Positions 1 to 7,001 of a stretch of DNA of 15,193 nucleotides are shown here, in pieces; the first letter of the stretch is position 1, and each line of letters opens with the position of its first letter. A program made the translations under genes and the position numbers. Origin of the DNA: Candidatus Eiseniibacteriota bacterium (GTDB taxonomy: Bacteria > Joyebacterota > Joyebacteria > Joyebacterales > Joyebacteraceae); assembly GCA_030638405.1 (NCBI GenBank), contig DAOWER010000127.1:1-15193 (forward strand), given 5' to 3'. The notes beneath the pieces are model-generated. The model was not told the DNA's origin and did no database searches. It saw nothing but the letters and a program-made list of their open reading frames with translations.

Positions 1-633
1 CACCGAGTCGACTATGACGACATCCTGTCCCACTATCCGGTTCACCAGGGACGACTTGCCTACGTTGGGGCGTCCGACGAACGCCACCCTCACGCCCTCC
101 CCCGTCTCGGGCGTGGCCTCAGGGATGACCGCTATCAGCCGGTCCAGAAGGTCGCCGGCTCCGCGGCCGTGCAGCGCCGAGACGGGCGACGGGTCGCCCA
201 GACCCAGGGTGTGGAACTCGTGGGTGTCCAGTTCGTGATGCTCCGAGTCGACCTTGTTGACCGCCAGAATTATGGGTTTGGGTGAGCGTCTCAGGAGGGC
301 CGCGATCTCTGTGTCCACGGCCGTCGGACCGGTCTCCCTGTCGACGACGAAGAGGATAGCGTCGGCTTCGTCGATCGCGGTCTCGGCCTGGAAGCGGATC
401 AACCCCGCTATGCCCTCGACCTCGGTCGGCAAGAGCCCGCCGGTGTCCACTAGGACGAAAGCACGGCCGCTCCACTCGGCCTCGTGGTAGTTGCGGTCCC
501 TCGTGACGCCGGGCTCGTCGTCGACGACGGCAATGCGCGCGCCCGTGATTCGGTTGAACATCGCCGATTTGCCGACGTTCGGCCGGCCCACGATGGCCAC
601 AATCGGTAGTCTTCCTCTCCTGGTCTCGCTCAT
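1..633 (-). CDS. der: Ribosome-assembly GTPase Der (EngA), N-terminal part; 3' end outside window
   Basis: Der is a double-GTPase needed for maturation of the 50S ribosomal subunit. The window holds residues 1-211 of a protein that is usually about 440-490 residues. The first G domain is complete: G1 GRPNVGKSA (residues 16-24), G2 Thr in PGVTRDR, G3 DTGGL (63-67), G4 NKVD (126-129), G5 region SALHGRG. A linker near 171-180 leads into the second domain, whose G1 GRPNVGKSS starts at 187; the sequence then runs off the left edge. Two tandem GRPNVGKS motifs are diagnostic of Der. The ATG at 633 has a good ribosome binding site (AAGAAGAGGA) just upstream. The residue after GKS in the first P-loop is Ala where Thr is usual. 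It lies 67 bp downstream of the DUF512 gene on the same strand, an association also known in Firmicutes. Confidence 0.97.
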   Translation of the reverse strand, partial: MSETRRGRLPIVAIVGRPNVGKSAMFNRITGARIAVVDDEPGVTRDRNYHEAEWSGRAFVLVDTGGLLPTEVEGIAGLIRFQAETAIDEADAILFVVDRETGPTAVDTEIAALLRRSPKPIILAVNKVDSEHHELDTHEFHTLGLGDPSPVSALHGRGAGDLLDRLIAVIPEATPETGEGVRVAFVGRPNVGKSSLVNRIVGQDVVIVDSV

Positions 634-700
634 GCGTCCTCTTCTTGCCGAGTCCGGCTCTGCATTGAGTTGTCTCTGCGACGGGTCGCCGCTCGTCGAG

Positions 701-2008
701 CTACCCGTAGGTCGCTCCACTCGCCAGGTCCAGTACGGACCCCACGATGTCGTCGGTTACCATCAGGTTGCGCCGTCGCGACCGGTCCCTGATCTCGTTC
801 GGGCTCATGCCGTCCAGGGTCACACGGTTCTCGTTGAACGCCACGCCCGGCAAGAGGAACACGTCCGCGTCTGGGCTTCCTCTGAGCCCACGGACCATGT
901 CTGCCCCCGGCAGCAGGCCGGCAACCGTTACGGCCGGGCCCAGCAGAGTGTTGTTACAGGCTACCACCCGGAGGGTCAGCCCGTCGACCCGTCCGAGCGC
1001 GTTCCCCAGCGTCGTCTTAAGGAAGAGCGCCGGGAGCATGGCTGTTAGCACCGTCACCTTGAGCGGAGGGTCGATGCGATCGCCCAGAAGCCCCGCCCGC
1101 TCGTTGAGTTCGAACTCGAAGCTCCGCAAGAGCCCCACGCCGTTCTCGAGCTGCGGGAGGTCGTCGTATTCGTCGTGCGGAGGCAGCACCCGGCCGCCGA
1201 GCAGATAGAGTTCGTCCGCCGCGTAGACTGTTCTGGAGCGGCCCTCGCTGAGGAAACGCTCCTGCCAGCGCGCGACCGCGTCAACCGCGGCTCCGGCGCT
1301 TGCCTCGGAGACGCCCTCGAGCGCGGGTAGGTTCCGGCGGTGGGCCGTCAGGCCGACCGGGACGACGGCGACCGACAGCACCATGTCGCCCAGTGCGAAC
1401 AGGTCGGCGAGCGTCTGCTCGAGGACGGCGCCGTCGTTGATGCCCGGGCACAGAACCGCCTGCGCGTGCACCCGTAGGCCGGCGTCACCCAGTCTGCGCA
1501 GGCTCTCGAGTATTGGTGGCGCGTCCTCGTTCCCCAGCATCTCGCGCCTCACCGTGTCGTCGGTCGCGTGCACCGAGACGTAGAGCGGACTGAGGCGTTG
1601 CGAGGTGATGCGCTCGTAGTCTTCATCGCTGAGGTTGGTCAGCGTGATGTAGTTCCCGTAGCTGAACGACAGACGGTAGTCCTCGTCCTTGACGTAAAGG
1701 CTCGAGCGCAGCCCGCGAGGCAGCTGGTCCACGAAGCAGAACACGCAGTTGTTCCCGCAGGTTCGGATCGGCGCTTCCTGCACCTCGAATCCCAGCTCTT
1801 CGGGCCCCGCCACCGGCAGTGTGACGCTGAACGACGTGCCCCCGCGAGAGAACTCGAAGACCGCCTCCGGTTCGTCCAGCCACGCGAGCGCTAACGTCAG
1901 GTCGAGCGCGTCCTCCGGACGCTCCCCACCCACAGCCAGCAGCCTGTCCCCACTTCTGATCCCGGCCCGCTCGGCGTCGGTCCCCGGCGCAACCCTGGTG
2001 ATCTTCAT
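701..2008 (-). CDS. PDZ / radical-SAM-like / DUF512 protein of unknown function
   Basis: Predicted 435-residue protein. Residues 1-65 form a PDZ-like domain (MKITRVAPGTDAERAGIRSG, then DRLLAVGG). A radical-SAM-type cluster motif follows: C84-GNN-C88-VF-C91, then the family signature FVDQLPRGLR and LSPLYVSVHATD (139-150). The C-terminal half matches DUF512. This is the architecture of the TIGR03279-type putative radical SAM proteins, whose reaction is unknown. The reading frame stays open upstream through the tRNA gene to 2140, but that extension is just translated tRNA. I place the start at the ATG at 2008 because the PDZ domain begins there; the upstream GGGACAGGGA is a modest ribosome binding site. 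The same-strand neighbour downstream is der, hinting at a role near ribosome or membrane biogenesis; that is inference from neighbourhood only. Confidence 0.9.
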   Translation of the reverse strand: MKITRVAPGTDAERAGIRSGDRLLAVGGERPEDALDLTLALAWLDEPEAVFEFSRGGTSFSVTLPVAGPEELGFEVQEAPIRTCGNNCVFCFVDQLPRGLRSSLYVKDEDYRLSFSYGNYITLTNLSDEDYERITSQRLSPLYVSVHATDDTVRREMLGNEDAPPILESLRRLGDAGLRVHAQAVLCPGINDGAVLEQTLADLFALGDMVLSVAVVPVGLTAHRRNLPALEGVSEASAGAAVDAVARWQERFLSEGRSRTVYAADELYLLGGRVLPPHDEYDDLPQLENGVGLLRSFEFELNERAGLLGDRIDPPLKVTVLTAMLPALFLKTTLGNALGRVDGLTLRVVACNNTLLGPAVTVAGLLPGADMVRGLRGSPDADVFLLPGVAFNENRVTLDGMSPNEIRDRSRRRNLMVTDDIVGSVLDLASGATYG

Positions 2009-2029
2009 TCCCTGTCCCGGAATGCAGGC

Positions 2030-2067
2030 GGCCCCCGAGCGGCCCGCTTGGGCGGCCGGCGGGGGCC
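2030..2067 (-). other. GC-rich inverted repeat between tRNA-Gly and the DUF512 gene
   Basis: GGCCCCCG at 2030-2037 is the exact reverse complement of CGGGGGCC at 2060-2067, and a smaller hairpin (GCCC-GCTT-GGGC, 2042-2053) sits in the loop. It begins 12 nt past the tRNA CCA end and ends about 20 nt before the DUF512 start codon. No T-run follows on the minus strand, so a classical intrinsic terminator is doubtful. It could be a processing or attenuation hairpin separating the tRNA from the mRNA, or simple GC-rich chance. Confidence 0.35.
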
Positions 2068-2079
2068 AGCCAAAGAGAA

Positions 2080-2155
2080 TGGAGCGGGCAACGGGATTCG
2101 AACCCGCGACTCTCAGCTTGGGAAGCTGATACTCTACCAACTGAGTTATGCCCGC
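2080..2155 (-). tRNA. tRNA-Gly (anticodon CCC)
   Basis: A full 76-nt cloverleaf on the minus strand. The acceptor stem is GCGGGCA/TGCCCGC, with discriminator U and an encoded CCA (2080-2082). The D arm is ACTC-AGTTGGTA-GAGT and the anticodon arm TCAGC-TTCCCAA-GCTGA. The T arm GCGGG-TTCGAAT-CCCGT closes perfectly apart from one G-U pair. The anticodon, at 2120-2122, is CCC, which reads the GGG glycine codon. The gene is transcribed toward the DUF512 gene and der, and a promoter-like sequence lies a short distance upstream. Overall it resembles bacterial tRNA-Gly of the GCC isoacceptor with changes in the anticodon arm. Confidence 0.97.
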
Positions 2156-2184
2156 TCGCGAATCTGTCGTTGTCGTTTCTAGAA

Positions 2185-2213
2185 TGGATACACGAACGAG
2201 GAACGCGAGTCAA
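2185..2213 (-). promoter_or_regulatory. Probable sigma-70-type promoter for tRNA-Gly
   Basis: On the minus strand, TTGACT (2208-2213; 5 of 6 to TTGACA) is followed after 17 bp by TATCCA (2185-2190; 3 of 6 to TATAAT). Transcription would start near 2178, leaving a leader of about 20 nt before the mature tRNA 5' end at 2155. The -35 is strong and the -10 weak. It may also drive the DUF512 gene and der by read-through. Confidence 0.45.
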
Positions 2214-2241
2214 GGCGATTCAGCCCGCTGCGCGGGCCTGC

Positions 2242-2270
2242 TTGCCCGCCGGCGACCGCTCAGGTACAAT
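2242..2270 (+). promoter_or_regulatory. Probable promoter of the sulfatase-fold gene
   Basis: TTGCCC (2242-2247) and TACAAT (2265-2270; 5 of 6 to consensus) are separated by exactly 17 bp. The predicted start of transcription is near 2277, about 50 nt before the TTG start codon at 2329. It is divergent from the tRNA promoter, the two elements lying about 30 bp apart. Because it sits downstream of the first ATG of the open frame (2170), it argues against that ATG. Confidence 0.6.
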
Positions 2271-2317
2271 AGATGGCCTGATAGAGTTCACCCCTGATGG
2301 TGATCTACCGCGCCCAC

Positions 2318-2331
2318 GGGAGGTCGGATTG
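2318..2331 (+). promoter_or_regulatory. Shine-Dalgarno and TTG start of the sulfatase-fold gene
   Basis: GGGAGG (2318-2323) stands 5 nt before TTG (2329-2331), which is in frame with the sulfatase-fold reading frame. No comparable site precedes the in-frame ATG at 2170. This site decides the start used here. Confidence 0.7.
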
Positions 2332-4272
2332 GCGGACCGGAGACGAGCCGATACCTCAGCCGCACGCGTGTTCGGCACGGCGCTCGCGGCGGCAGTGCTG
2401 CTTGCCCTCTTCTGCGCCCTGGAGTGGTTGGTTCTCATCGTCCGGCTCCCGGTCGTGTGGTCCCCCGGTATCCCGGGCCTCATCCTCAGGAACACGCTGA
2501 TGTACGCCGTCGCGGGTCTTCTAGGTGGCGCCGCGCTTGGCGTCTGCCTCGCGGTTCTGCGGGGTATCGCCGGCACACGTGCGAGCGCGCTGACGCGGCC
2601 GCACGGCGCCCGGGCCCTGGTGCTCGCGGGCATCGTCGCGTTCTACTGGATAGACGCGGCCAACGTCCTCTACCCCGGCGGCGCGCGCGACCTCGTCGTT
2701 CTCGTCCTCGACGGAACGGCGCTCGCCGCGGGCGTCGTGCTCGCCTGGGTTCTCGTTCGTCGTGCGGATCGCGGAGCCGGCGTGCGCCGGACGCTCGCCA
2801 CCGGCGCCGTCGTCACGGTCGTACTCTGGCTGCCGTTCTACGCACTGACCGCCGGGCGGGCCGGTGAGCGCATCGACGGCGGACCCGACCTGAGGCGCGT
2901 TGACGTTGAGCGCGTCGTGGAGAGCGATGTTGCTTCGCCGCCCAACGTGCTTCTCATCATGCTGGACACAACCCGCACGGACTGCCTCGGATGCTACGGT
3001 GCGCCGGACGGCGTCACTCCCAACATAGACAGGCTCGCTCAGGAGAGTCTGCTGTTTGAGCAGGCCGTCACTCCGGAGCCGCTGACGCGTCCCGCGGTGG
3101 CGACGATGCTGACCGGGCTATACCCGAGGTCGCACGGGGTGGACACCAACACCAAGTCACTTGACGCGGGGTTCGTCACGCTCGCCGAGGCGCTGCAGGA
3201 GCGCGGCTACGTCACCGGCGCCTTCATGGCCGCCTCCGTTCTCTCCGGATACTACGGCACCGATCAGGGGTTCGACAGCTACGCGGAGCCGTCCGAGGGG
3301 CCATGGGAGCTCTCCGGGCTGCTCGCGCTCAAGCGCTTCTACGTCTCCGCCTTCGCCCACAGCCGCTGGTCCGTCGAGATACCCGCCGCGGAGGTGACGC
3401 GCAGGGCGGCGACCTGGATCCGGAACAACGGTGACCGCCCGTTCTTCGCGTTCGTTCACTACTTCGACCCGCACTTCCCCTACGAGCCGCCGGCCGAGCA
3501 CGACCTCGCCTTTGTCTCGGGGCTCGCGGGTCTGTCTGTCCCGTACGAGCACCCCCAGGACAGGTTCAAGCAGGGGTTCGACATGCCCGAGGATTTCCTC
3601 GAGATGACGTGGCTCGATTACAGGGGCGAGATCGCGTACACGGACGAGTACGTGGGCGTGCTTCTGGATGCTCTCGATGAGATGGGACTTGCCGACGACA
3701 CCCTCGTCGTCCTTCTGTCGGATCACGGCGAGAGCTTCGAGAAGGGGTTCTACTTCGCTCACGGCAACCGGCTCTTCGATTCGCTCGTGCACGTCGCGCT
3801 GATGTTCCGCTGTCCGGGCAGGGTCGAGCCCGGTAGAGCGGCGGCCCAGGTCCACCTCGCGGACCTCTACCCTACTATCGTCTCTCTGCTCGGGATCCCG
3901 CTCGAGGCGGAGGTTCAGGGAGAGGACATCCTCGAGCTCGTGAGAGACGCGTCCGACCCGTCTGCGCGGGCGGTCTTCCTTCAGACCGACTTCGAGAACC
4001 CGAGGCCCTTCTCGTCGCGTGTGGCCATGGGCGTTCGGCTCCCGCCGTGGAAGTACGTCGACTCCCCTGAGATCGGGCTCAGGGAGCTCTACGATGTCCA
4101 CGCCGATCCCGGGGAGCTGCTGAACCTCGTGGACGAACGTCCCGAGGTCGCCGCCGAACTCGCCTCGCGGCTGGAATCGTGGCTGGCCACGACAGAGCGG
4201 CGCGAAACGACCGACGCGGAGCTGAGCCCCGAACGGCTGGAGGCCCTGCGGGCGCTGGGATACGTGCAGTAG
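2329..4272 (+). CDS. Membrane-anchored sulfatase/alkaline-phosphatase-fold protein with Thr at the nucleophile position
   Basis: Predicted 647 residues from the TTG start. Five hydrophobic segments (roughly residues 14-38, 50-77, 94-115, 121-143, 155-174) precede a periplasmic-type catalytic domain from about residue 205. Metal-site residues are visible: D213 and D218 in LDTTRTD, D465-H466 in LLSDHG, and H478 in FAHGN. The canonical sulfatase motif (Cys/Ser-x-Pro-x-Arg, then LLTG) appears as T253-R-P-A-V, then ATMLTGLYP. The residue normally converted to formylglycine is therefore Thr, and the Arg is Val. It is probably not a classical sulfatase; Thr nucleophiles occur in related phosphoethanolamine and phosphoglycerol transferases. 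Substrate unknown. The C-terminus ALGYVQ is common in such sulfatase-like proteins. It is the only plus-strand gene here, with its own promoter, and converges on miaA with a 24-bp gap. Confidence 0.85.
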   Translation: MADRRRADTSAARVFGTALAAAVLLALFCALEWLVLIVRLPVVWSPGIPGLILRNTLMYAVAGLLGGAALGVCLAVLRGIAGTRASALTRPHGARALVLAGIVAFYWIDAANVLYPGGARDLVVLVLDGTALAAGVVLAWVLVRRADRGAGVRRTLATGAVVTVVLWLPFYALTAGRAGERIDGGPDLRRVDVERVVESDVASPPNVLLIMLDTTRTDCLGCYGAPDGVTPNIDRLAQESLLFEQAVTPEPLTRPAVATMLTGLYPRSHGVDTNTKSLDAGFVTLAEALQERGYVTGAFMAASVLSGYYGTDQGFDSYAEPSEGPWELSGLLALKRFYVSAFAHSRWSVEIPAAEVTRRAATWIRNNGDRPFFAFVHYFDPHFPYEPPAEHDLAFVSGLAGLSVPYEHPQDRFKQGFDMPEDFLEMTWLDYRGEIAYTDEYVGVLLDALDEMGLADDTLVVLLSDHGESFEKGFYFAHGNRLFDSLVHVALMFRCPGRVEPGRAAAQVHLADLYPTIVSLLGIPLEAEVQGEDILELVRDASDPSARAVFLQTDFENPRPFSSRVAMGVRLPPWKYVDSPEIGLRELYDVHADPGELLNLVDERPEVAAELASRLESWLATTERRETTDAELSPERLEALRALGYVQ

Positions 4273-4296
4273 AAGTCGTTCGGAAGTCGGACGCGG

Positions 4297-5265
4297 TCAA
4301 CGGGCGGGACGGTCCTGTTCTGCCGGCAGCGCGAGTATCGCTGCCGCCACGTCGTCGGGAGTCCGGCCGTCCAGGTCGAACCACTCGACGTCCTCGATGG
4401 ACCTGAACCAGGTCATCTGGCGCTTCGCGTAGCGCCTCGAGTTTCGCTTGATGAGCGCGACGGCGTCGTCGACGTCCCCCTCTCCCCGCTCGACGATCGG
4501 CAGAAGCTCGCGGTAGCCCACCGCGCTGGCGGCCGGCATGTCCGATGAGAGCACGCCGCGCGACACGAGTCCCTCGACCTCCGCAAGCAGACCGGCCGTC
4601 ATCATCGCATCGACCCTGCGGTCTATCCTCTCGTACAGTTTCTTCCTGGGCAGCGTCAGTCCGACGTAGCGCGCGGAGAACACCGCGGCACTGACGGGTT
4701 CCTCCTGCCATTCGGAGAGTGGTCTCCCGGTGGTCGCATAGACCTCGAGCGCGCGTATGACGCGAGATGAATCGTTGACGTGAATGCGCCCGGCCGACGC
4801 GGGGTCGATCCTCTCGAGTTCTCGGTGCAGGACACCGACGCCCTCAGACGCGGCGCGCTCCGTGAGTGTCGCCCTGATCTCGGGGTCGCGTCCCGGTCCC
4901 TCGAAGAGGCCCCGGAAGAGCGAGGACACGTAGAAGCCGGTGCCGCCCACGATGAGCGGCGTGGCTCCCCGAGCGATGATGTCCACGATGATCTCTTCCG
5001 CGTCCGCCGCGAACCTGGCGGCGTCGTACGCCTCGGACGGGTCGACGATGTCGATGAGGTGGTGTCGGACAAGCCCGCGCTCGTCGGTGGTGGGCTTGGC
5101 GGTGCCGATGTCCATTCCGCGGTAGATCTGGCGGGAGTCGGCGGAGACGATTTCGCCCCCGAGTGAGCGCGCCAGAGCGATTGCGACCGCGGTCTTGCCA
5201 ACGGCCGTCGGTCCAACGACGGTCAGCACTGCCTGTCGGGAGTTCCCGGCTTGTCCGGCGATCAT
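4297..5265 (-). CDS. miaA: tRNA dimethylallyltransferase MiaA
   Basis: MiaA transfers a dimethylallyl group to N6 of A37 in tRNAs that read UNN codons, giving i6A. The 322-residue length is normal for the family. Visible motifs are the P-loop GPTAVGKT (18-25), the substrate-binding stretch SADSRQIYRGMDIGTAKPT (41-59), HHLIDIVDP, GGTGFYVSSLFRGL, NDSSRVIRALEVY and the tRNA-contact motif RYAKRQMTWFR near 275. The start ATG (5265-5263) overlaps the mutL stop in an ATGA, so translation is likely coupled. The product feeds MiaB, encoded about 7 kb upstream. No hfq follows, unlike the mutL-miaA-hfq order of many Proteobacteria; the next gene converges from the other strand. Confidence 0.97.
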   Translation of the reverse strand: MIAGQAGNSRQAVLTVVGPTAVGKTAVAIALARSLGGEIVSADSRQIYRGMDIGTAKPTTDERGLVRHHLIDIVDPSEAYDAARFAADAEEIIVDIIARGATPLIVGGTGFYVSSLFRGLFEGPGRDPEIRATLTERAASEGVGVLHRELERIDPASAGRIHVNDSSRVIRALEVYATTGRPLSEWQEEPVSAAVFSARYVGLTLPRKKLYERIDRRVDAMMTAGLLAEVEGLVSRGVLSSDMPAASAVGYRELLPIVERGEGDVDDAVALIKRNSRRYAKRQMTWFRSIEDVEWFDLDGRTPDDVAAAILALPAEQDRPAR

Positions 5266-7001
5266 GTTCTGCCGAACCTCTTGTTCAGTTCCTCGGAGGT
5301 CATGCGCATGAAAGTCGGTCGGCCGTGCGGGCAGGAGTACGGAAGCTCGGTGGCGAAGAGCTGGTCGATGAGTGCGCGCATCTCCTCCTCCGTCAGCCTG
5401 TCCCCCGCCTTGATGGCGGCCTTGCACGCCACCGTCGTTGCGATGCTCTCGATCAGGTCGCGGACGTCGGGCCTGCCGGACGGCAGTTCCGTGAGGATGT
5501 CGTGAAGGATTTTGTCGTTTGGCCACTTGGGAAAGGCAGCCGGGACGGCCTCGAGAAGCACGGTTCTGCCGCTCATCGACCCGATAGTGAAGCCCAGCTT
5601 GTCGAGAAGCGGTCTGACATCGTCGAACGACTCCCACTCCCCGGGCGACAGCTCGACGGCCACCGGGAAGAGCAGCTGCTGGCTGGGACCCGCCTCCGCG
5701 GCTCCCGAGAGCGCCACCCTCGCTTTCTCGTACAGCACGCGCTCGTGCGCCGCGTGCTGGTCGACGATGAGCACACCCTCGCGAGTCTGGATGAAGACGT
5801 ACGACTGATGCAGCTGCCAGAACTTGGTGTGTTGCTCGTCGCCGCCTGTTTCGGTCCGGAGTTCCTCCTCCGAGACGGCCGGTGGCTCGTTCTCCCTGAC
5901 CATCGTGGGGAACTGCAGCTCAGACGTGGCCACCGCGGTCGCGCTCTGGGTCCCCGCCTCCGATCGGCCTGCGGTTCTGACCTCGTACGTGGAGAGCGTG
6001 GGCGCCGTGTCGTGTGACATCAGAGCAGATCGCACCGCGGCCTCTACGAGCCCGAATATCCGGCGGCTGTCGCTGAATCTGACCTCTCTCTTTGTCGGAT
6101 GGACGTTGACGTCAACGAGGGAGCCGTTCACCGTCAGCATCAGGAATATCACGGGGTGTCTGTTGTGAGGCAAGAGCTCGGCGTAGCCGGATCGAACGGC
6201 CGCGCCGATCAACCGGCTCTTGACGGGGCGGCCATTGATGGCGACCACCTGCTGCGCACCTCTCACGCGCGCGATCGTCGGTCGACCCACGAGGCCCTCG
6301 ACCGAGCCGCTTTCCTCCGTGTGTGAGACGGGCAGCATCTCCGCTGCCACCCTGCTGCCCAGAACGCCTGCCACGCGTTCCGCGAGCGTATCGACCGCCA
6401 TCAATCCGAGCGCGAGCTTGCCGTCGATCGCGACGTCCAGCCGGATAGACGGGTGGAGCACCGCGTACTCGGTCAGGAGCTCCATGATACGCCTGACCTC
6501 GACGCTGTCGCTCTTCAGGAACTTCCGTCGGGCCGGCGTGTTGTAGAAGAGAGAGGAAACCTCCACCGTTGTTCCCCGGCCGCGCCCGGCCGGTCTCACG
6601 TTCCTGACCTCACCGCCGACGAGACTGACCTCCGTTCCCTCAACGTCACCGTCCTCACAGGTGACGAGCCTCATTCGTGAGACGGACGCCATGCTCGGCA
6701 GCGCCTCGCCTCGGAAGCCGAGCGTGGAGATGCCTTCGAGGTCGTTCGCGGTCGAGAGCTTGCTGGTGGCGAAGCGGTCGAACGCGGCCAGGGCGTCGTC
6801 GCGGTTCATCCCTGAGGCGTTGTCAGAGACGCGCACGAGGTCACTTCCGCCGCCCTTGATGTCGACGGCGATCTCCGTCGCGCCGGCGTCAAGCGCGTTC
6901 TCGACGAGTTCCTTGACGATCGAGAACGGCGCCTCCACCACCTCGCCGGCGGCGATCATGTTCGCCACGCTCTCGCTCAGTATCCTGATTCGGCTACCCA
7001 C
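5262..7001 (-). CDS. mutL: DNA mismatch repair protein MutL, endonuclease type
   Basis: MutL couples mismatch recognition by MutS to strand incision. The 579-residue protein has an N-terminal GHKL ATPase domain: catalytic E31 and N35 in VKELVENALDAG, DNASGM at 60-65, ATSKL at 78-82, GFRGEAL at 95-101. A linker runs from roughly 335 to 390. The C-terminal domain carries the metal-dependent endonuclease motif DQHAAHERVLYE (414-425), with ACKAAIKAG (525-533) and CPHGRPTF (557-564). This is the self-nicking type found where MutH is absent. The start is GTG at 7001, overlapping the mutS stop by 8 nt, and N-terminal alignment to the family supports it. One oddity: family GEVVERP reads GEVVEAP at residues 19-25, losing a usually conserved Arg, and SVVKEL reads SIVKEL. 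Confidence 0.97.
   Translation of the reverse strand: MGSRIRILSESVANMIAAGEVVEAPFSIVKELVENALDAGATEIAVDIKGGGSDLVRVSDNASGMNRDDALAAFDRFATSKLSTANDLEGISTLGFRGEALPSMASVSRMRLVTCEDGDVEGTEVSLVGGEVRNVRPAGRGRGTTVEVSSLFYNTPARRKFLKSDSVEVRRIMELLTEYAVLHPSIRLDVAIDGKLALGLMAVDTLAERVAGVLGSRVAAEMLPVSHTEESGSVEGLVGRPTIARVRGAQQVVAINGRPVKSRLIGAAVRSGYAELLPHNRHPVIFLMLTVNGSLVDVNVHPTKREVRFSDSRRIFGLVEAAVRSALMSHDTAPTLSTYEVRTAGRSEAGTQSATAVATSELQFPTMVRENEPPAVSEEELRTETGGDEQHTKFWQLHQSYVFIQTREGVLIVDQHAAHERVLYEKARVALSGAAEAGPSQQLLFPVAVELSPGEWESFDDVRPLLDKLGFTIGSMSGRTVLLEAVPAAFPKWPNDKILHDILTELPSGRPDVRDLIESIATTVACKAAIKAGDRLTEEEMRALIDQLFATELPYSCPHGRPTFMRMTSEELNKRFGRT

Noticed and set aside
634..700. Terminator or small gene between the DUF512 gene and der
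   Set aside because: Only a tiny GCGAC-CC-GTCGC repeat is present, with too short a loop and no T-run; no small coding frame is convincing.
2009..2140. N-terminal extension of the DUF512 frame to an ATG at 2140
   Set aside because: The extension translates the tRNA-Gly gene (MVEYQLPKLRVAGSNPVARS is a well-known artefact); the PDZ domain begins at 2008.
3157..4101. 314-codon frame antisense to the sulfatase-fold gene
   Set aside because: Charged low-complexity translation with no domain; mirror of a GC-rich gene.
4273..4296. Bidirectional terminator between the convergent sulfatase-fold gene and miaA
   Set aside because: The 24-bp gap has no hairpin with a T-tract on either strand.
5266..5637. 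Upstream extension of miaA to an ATG at 5637
   Set aside because: It reads the mutL sequence in another frame; MiaA homology starts right at the ATGA overlap at 5265.
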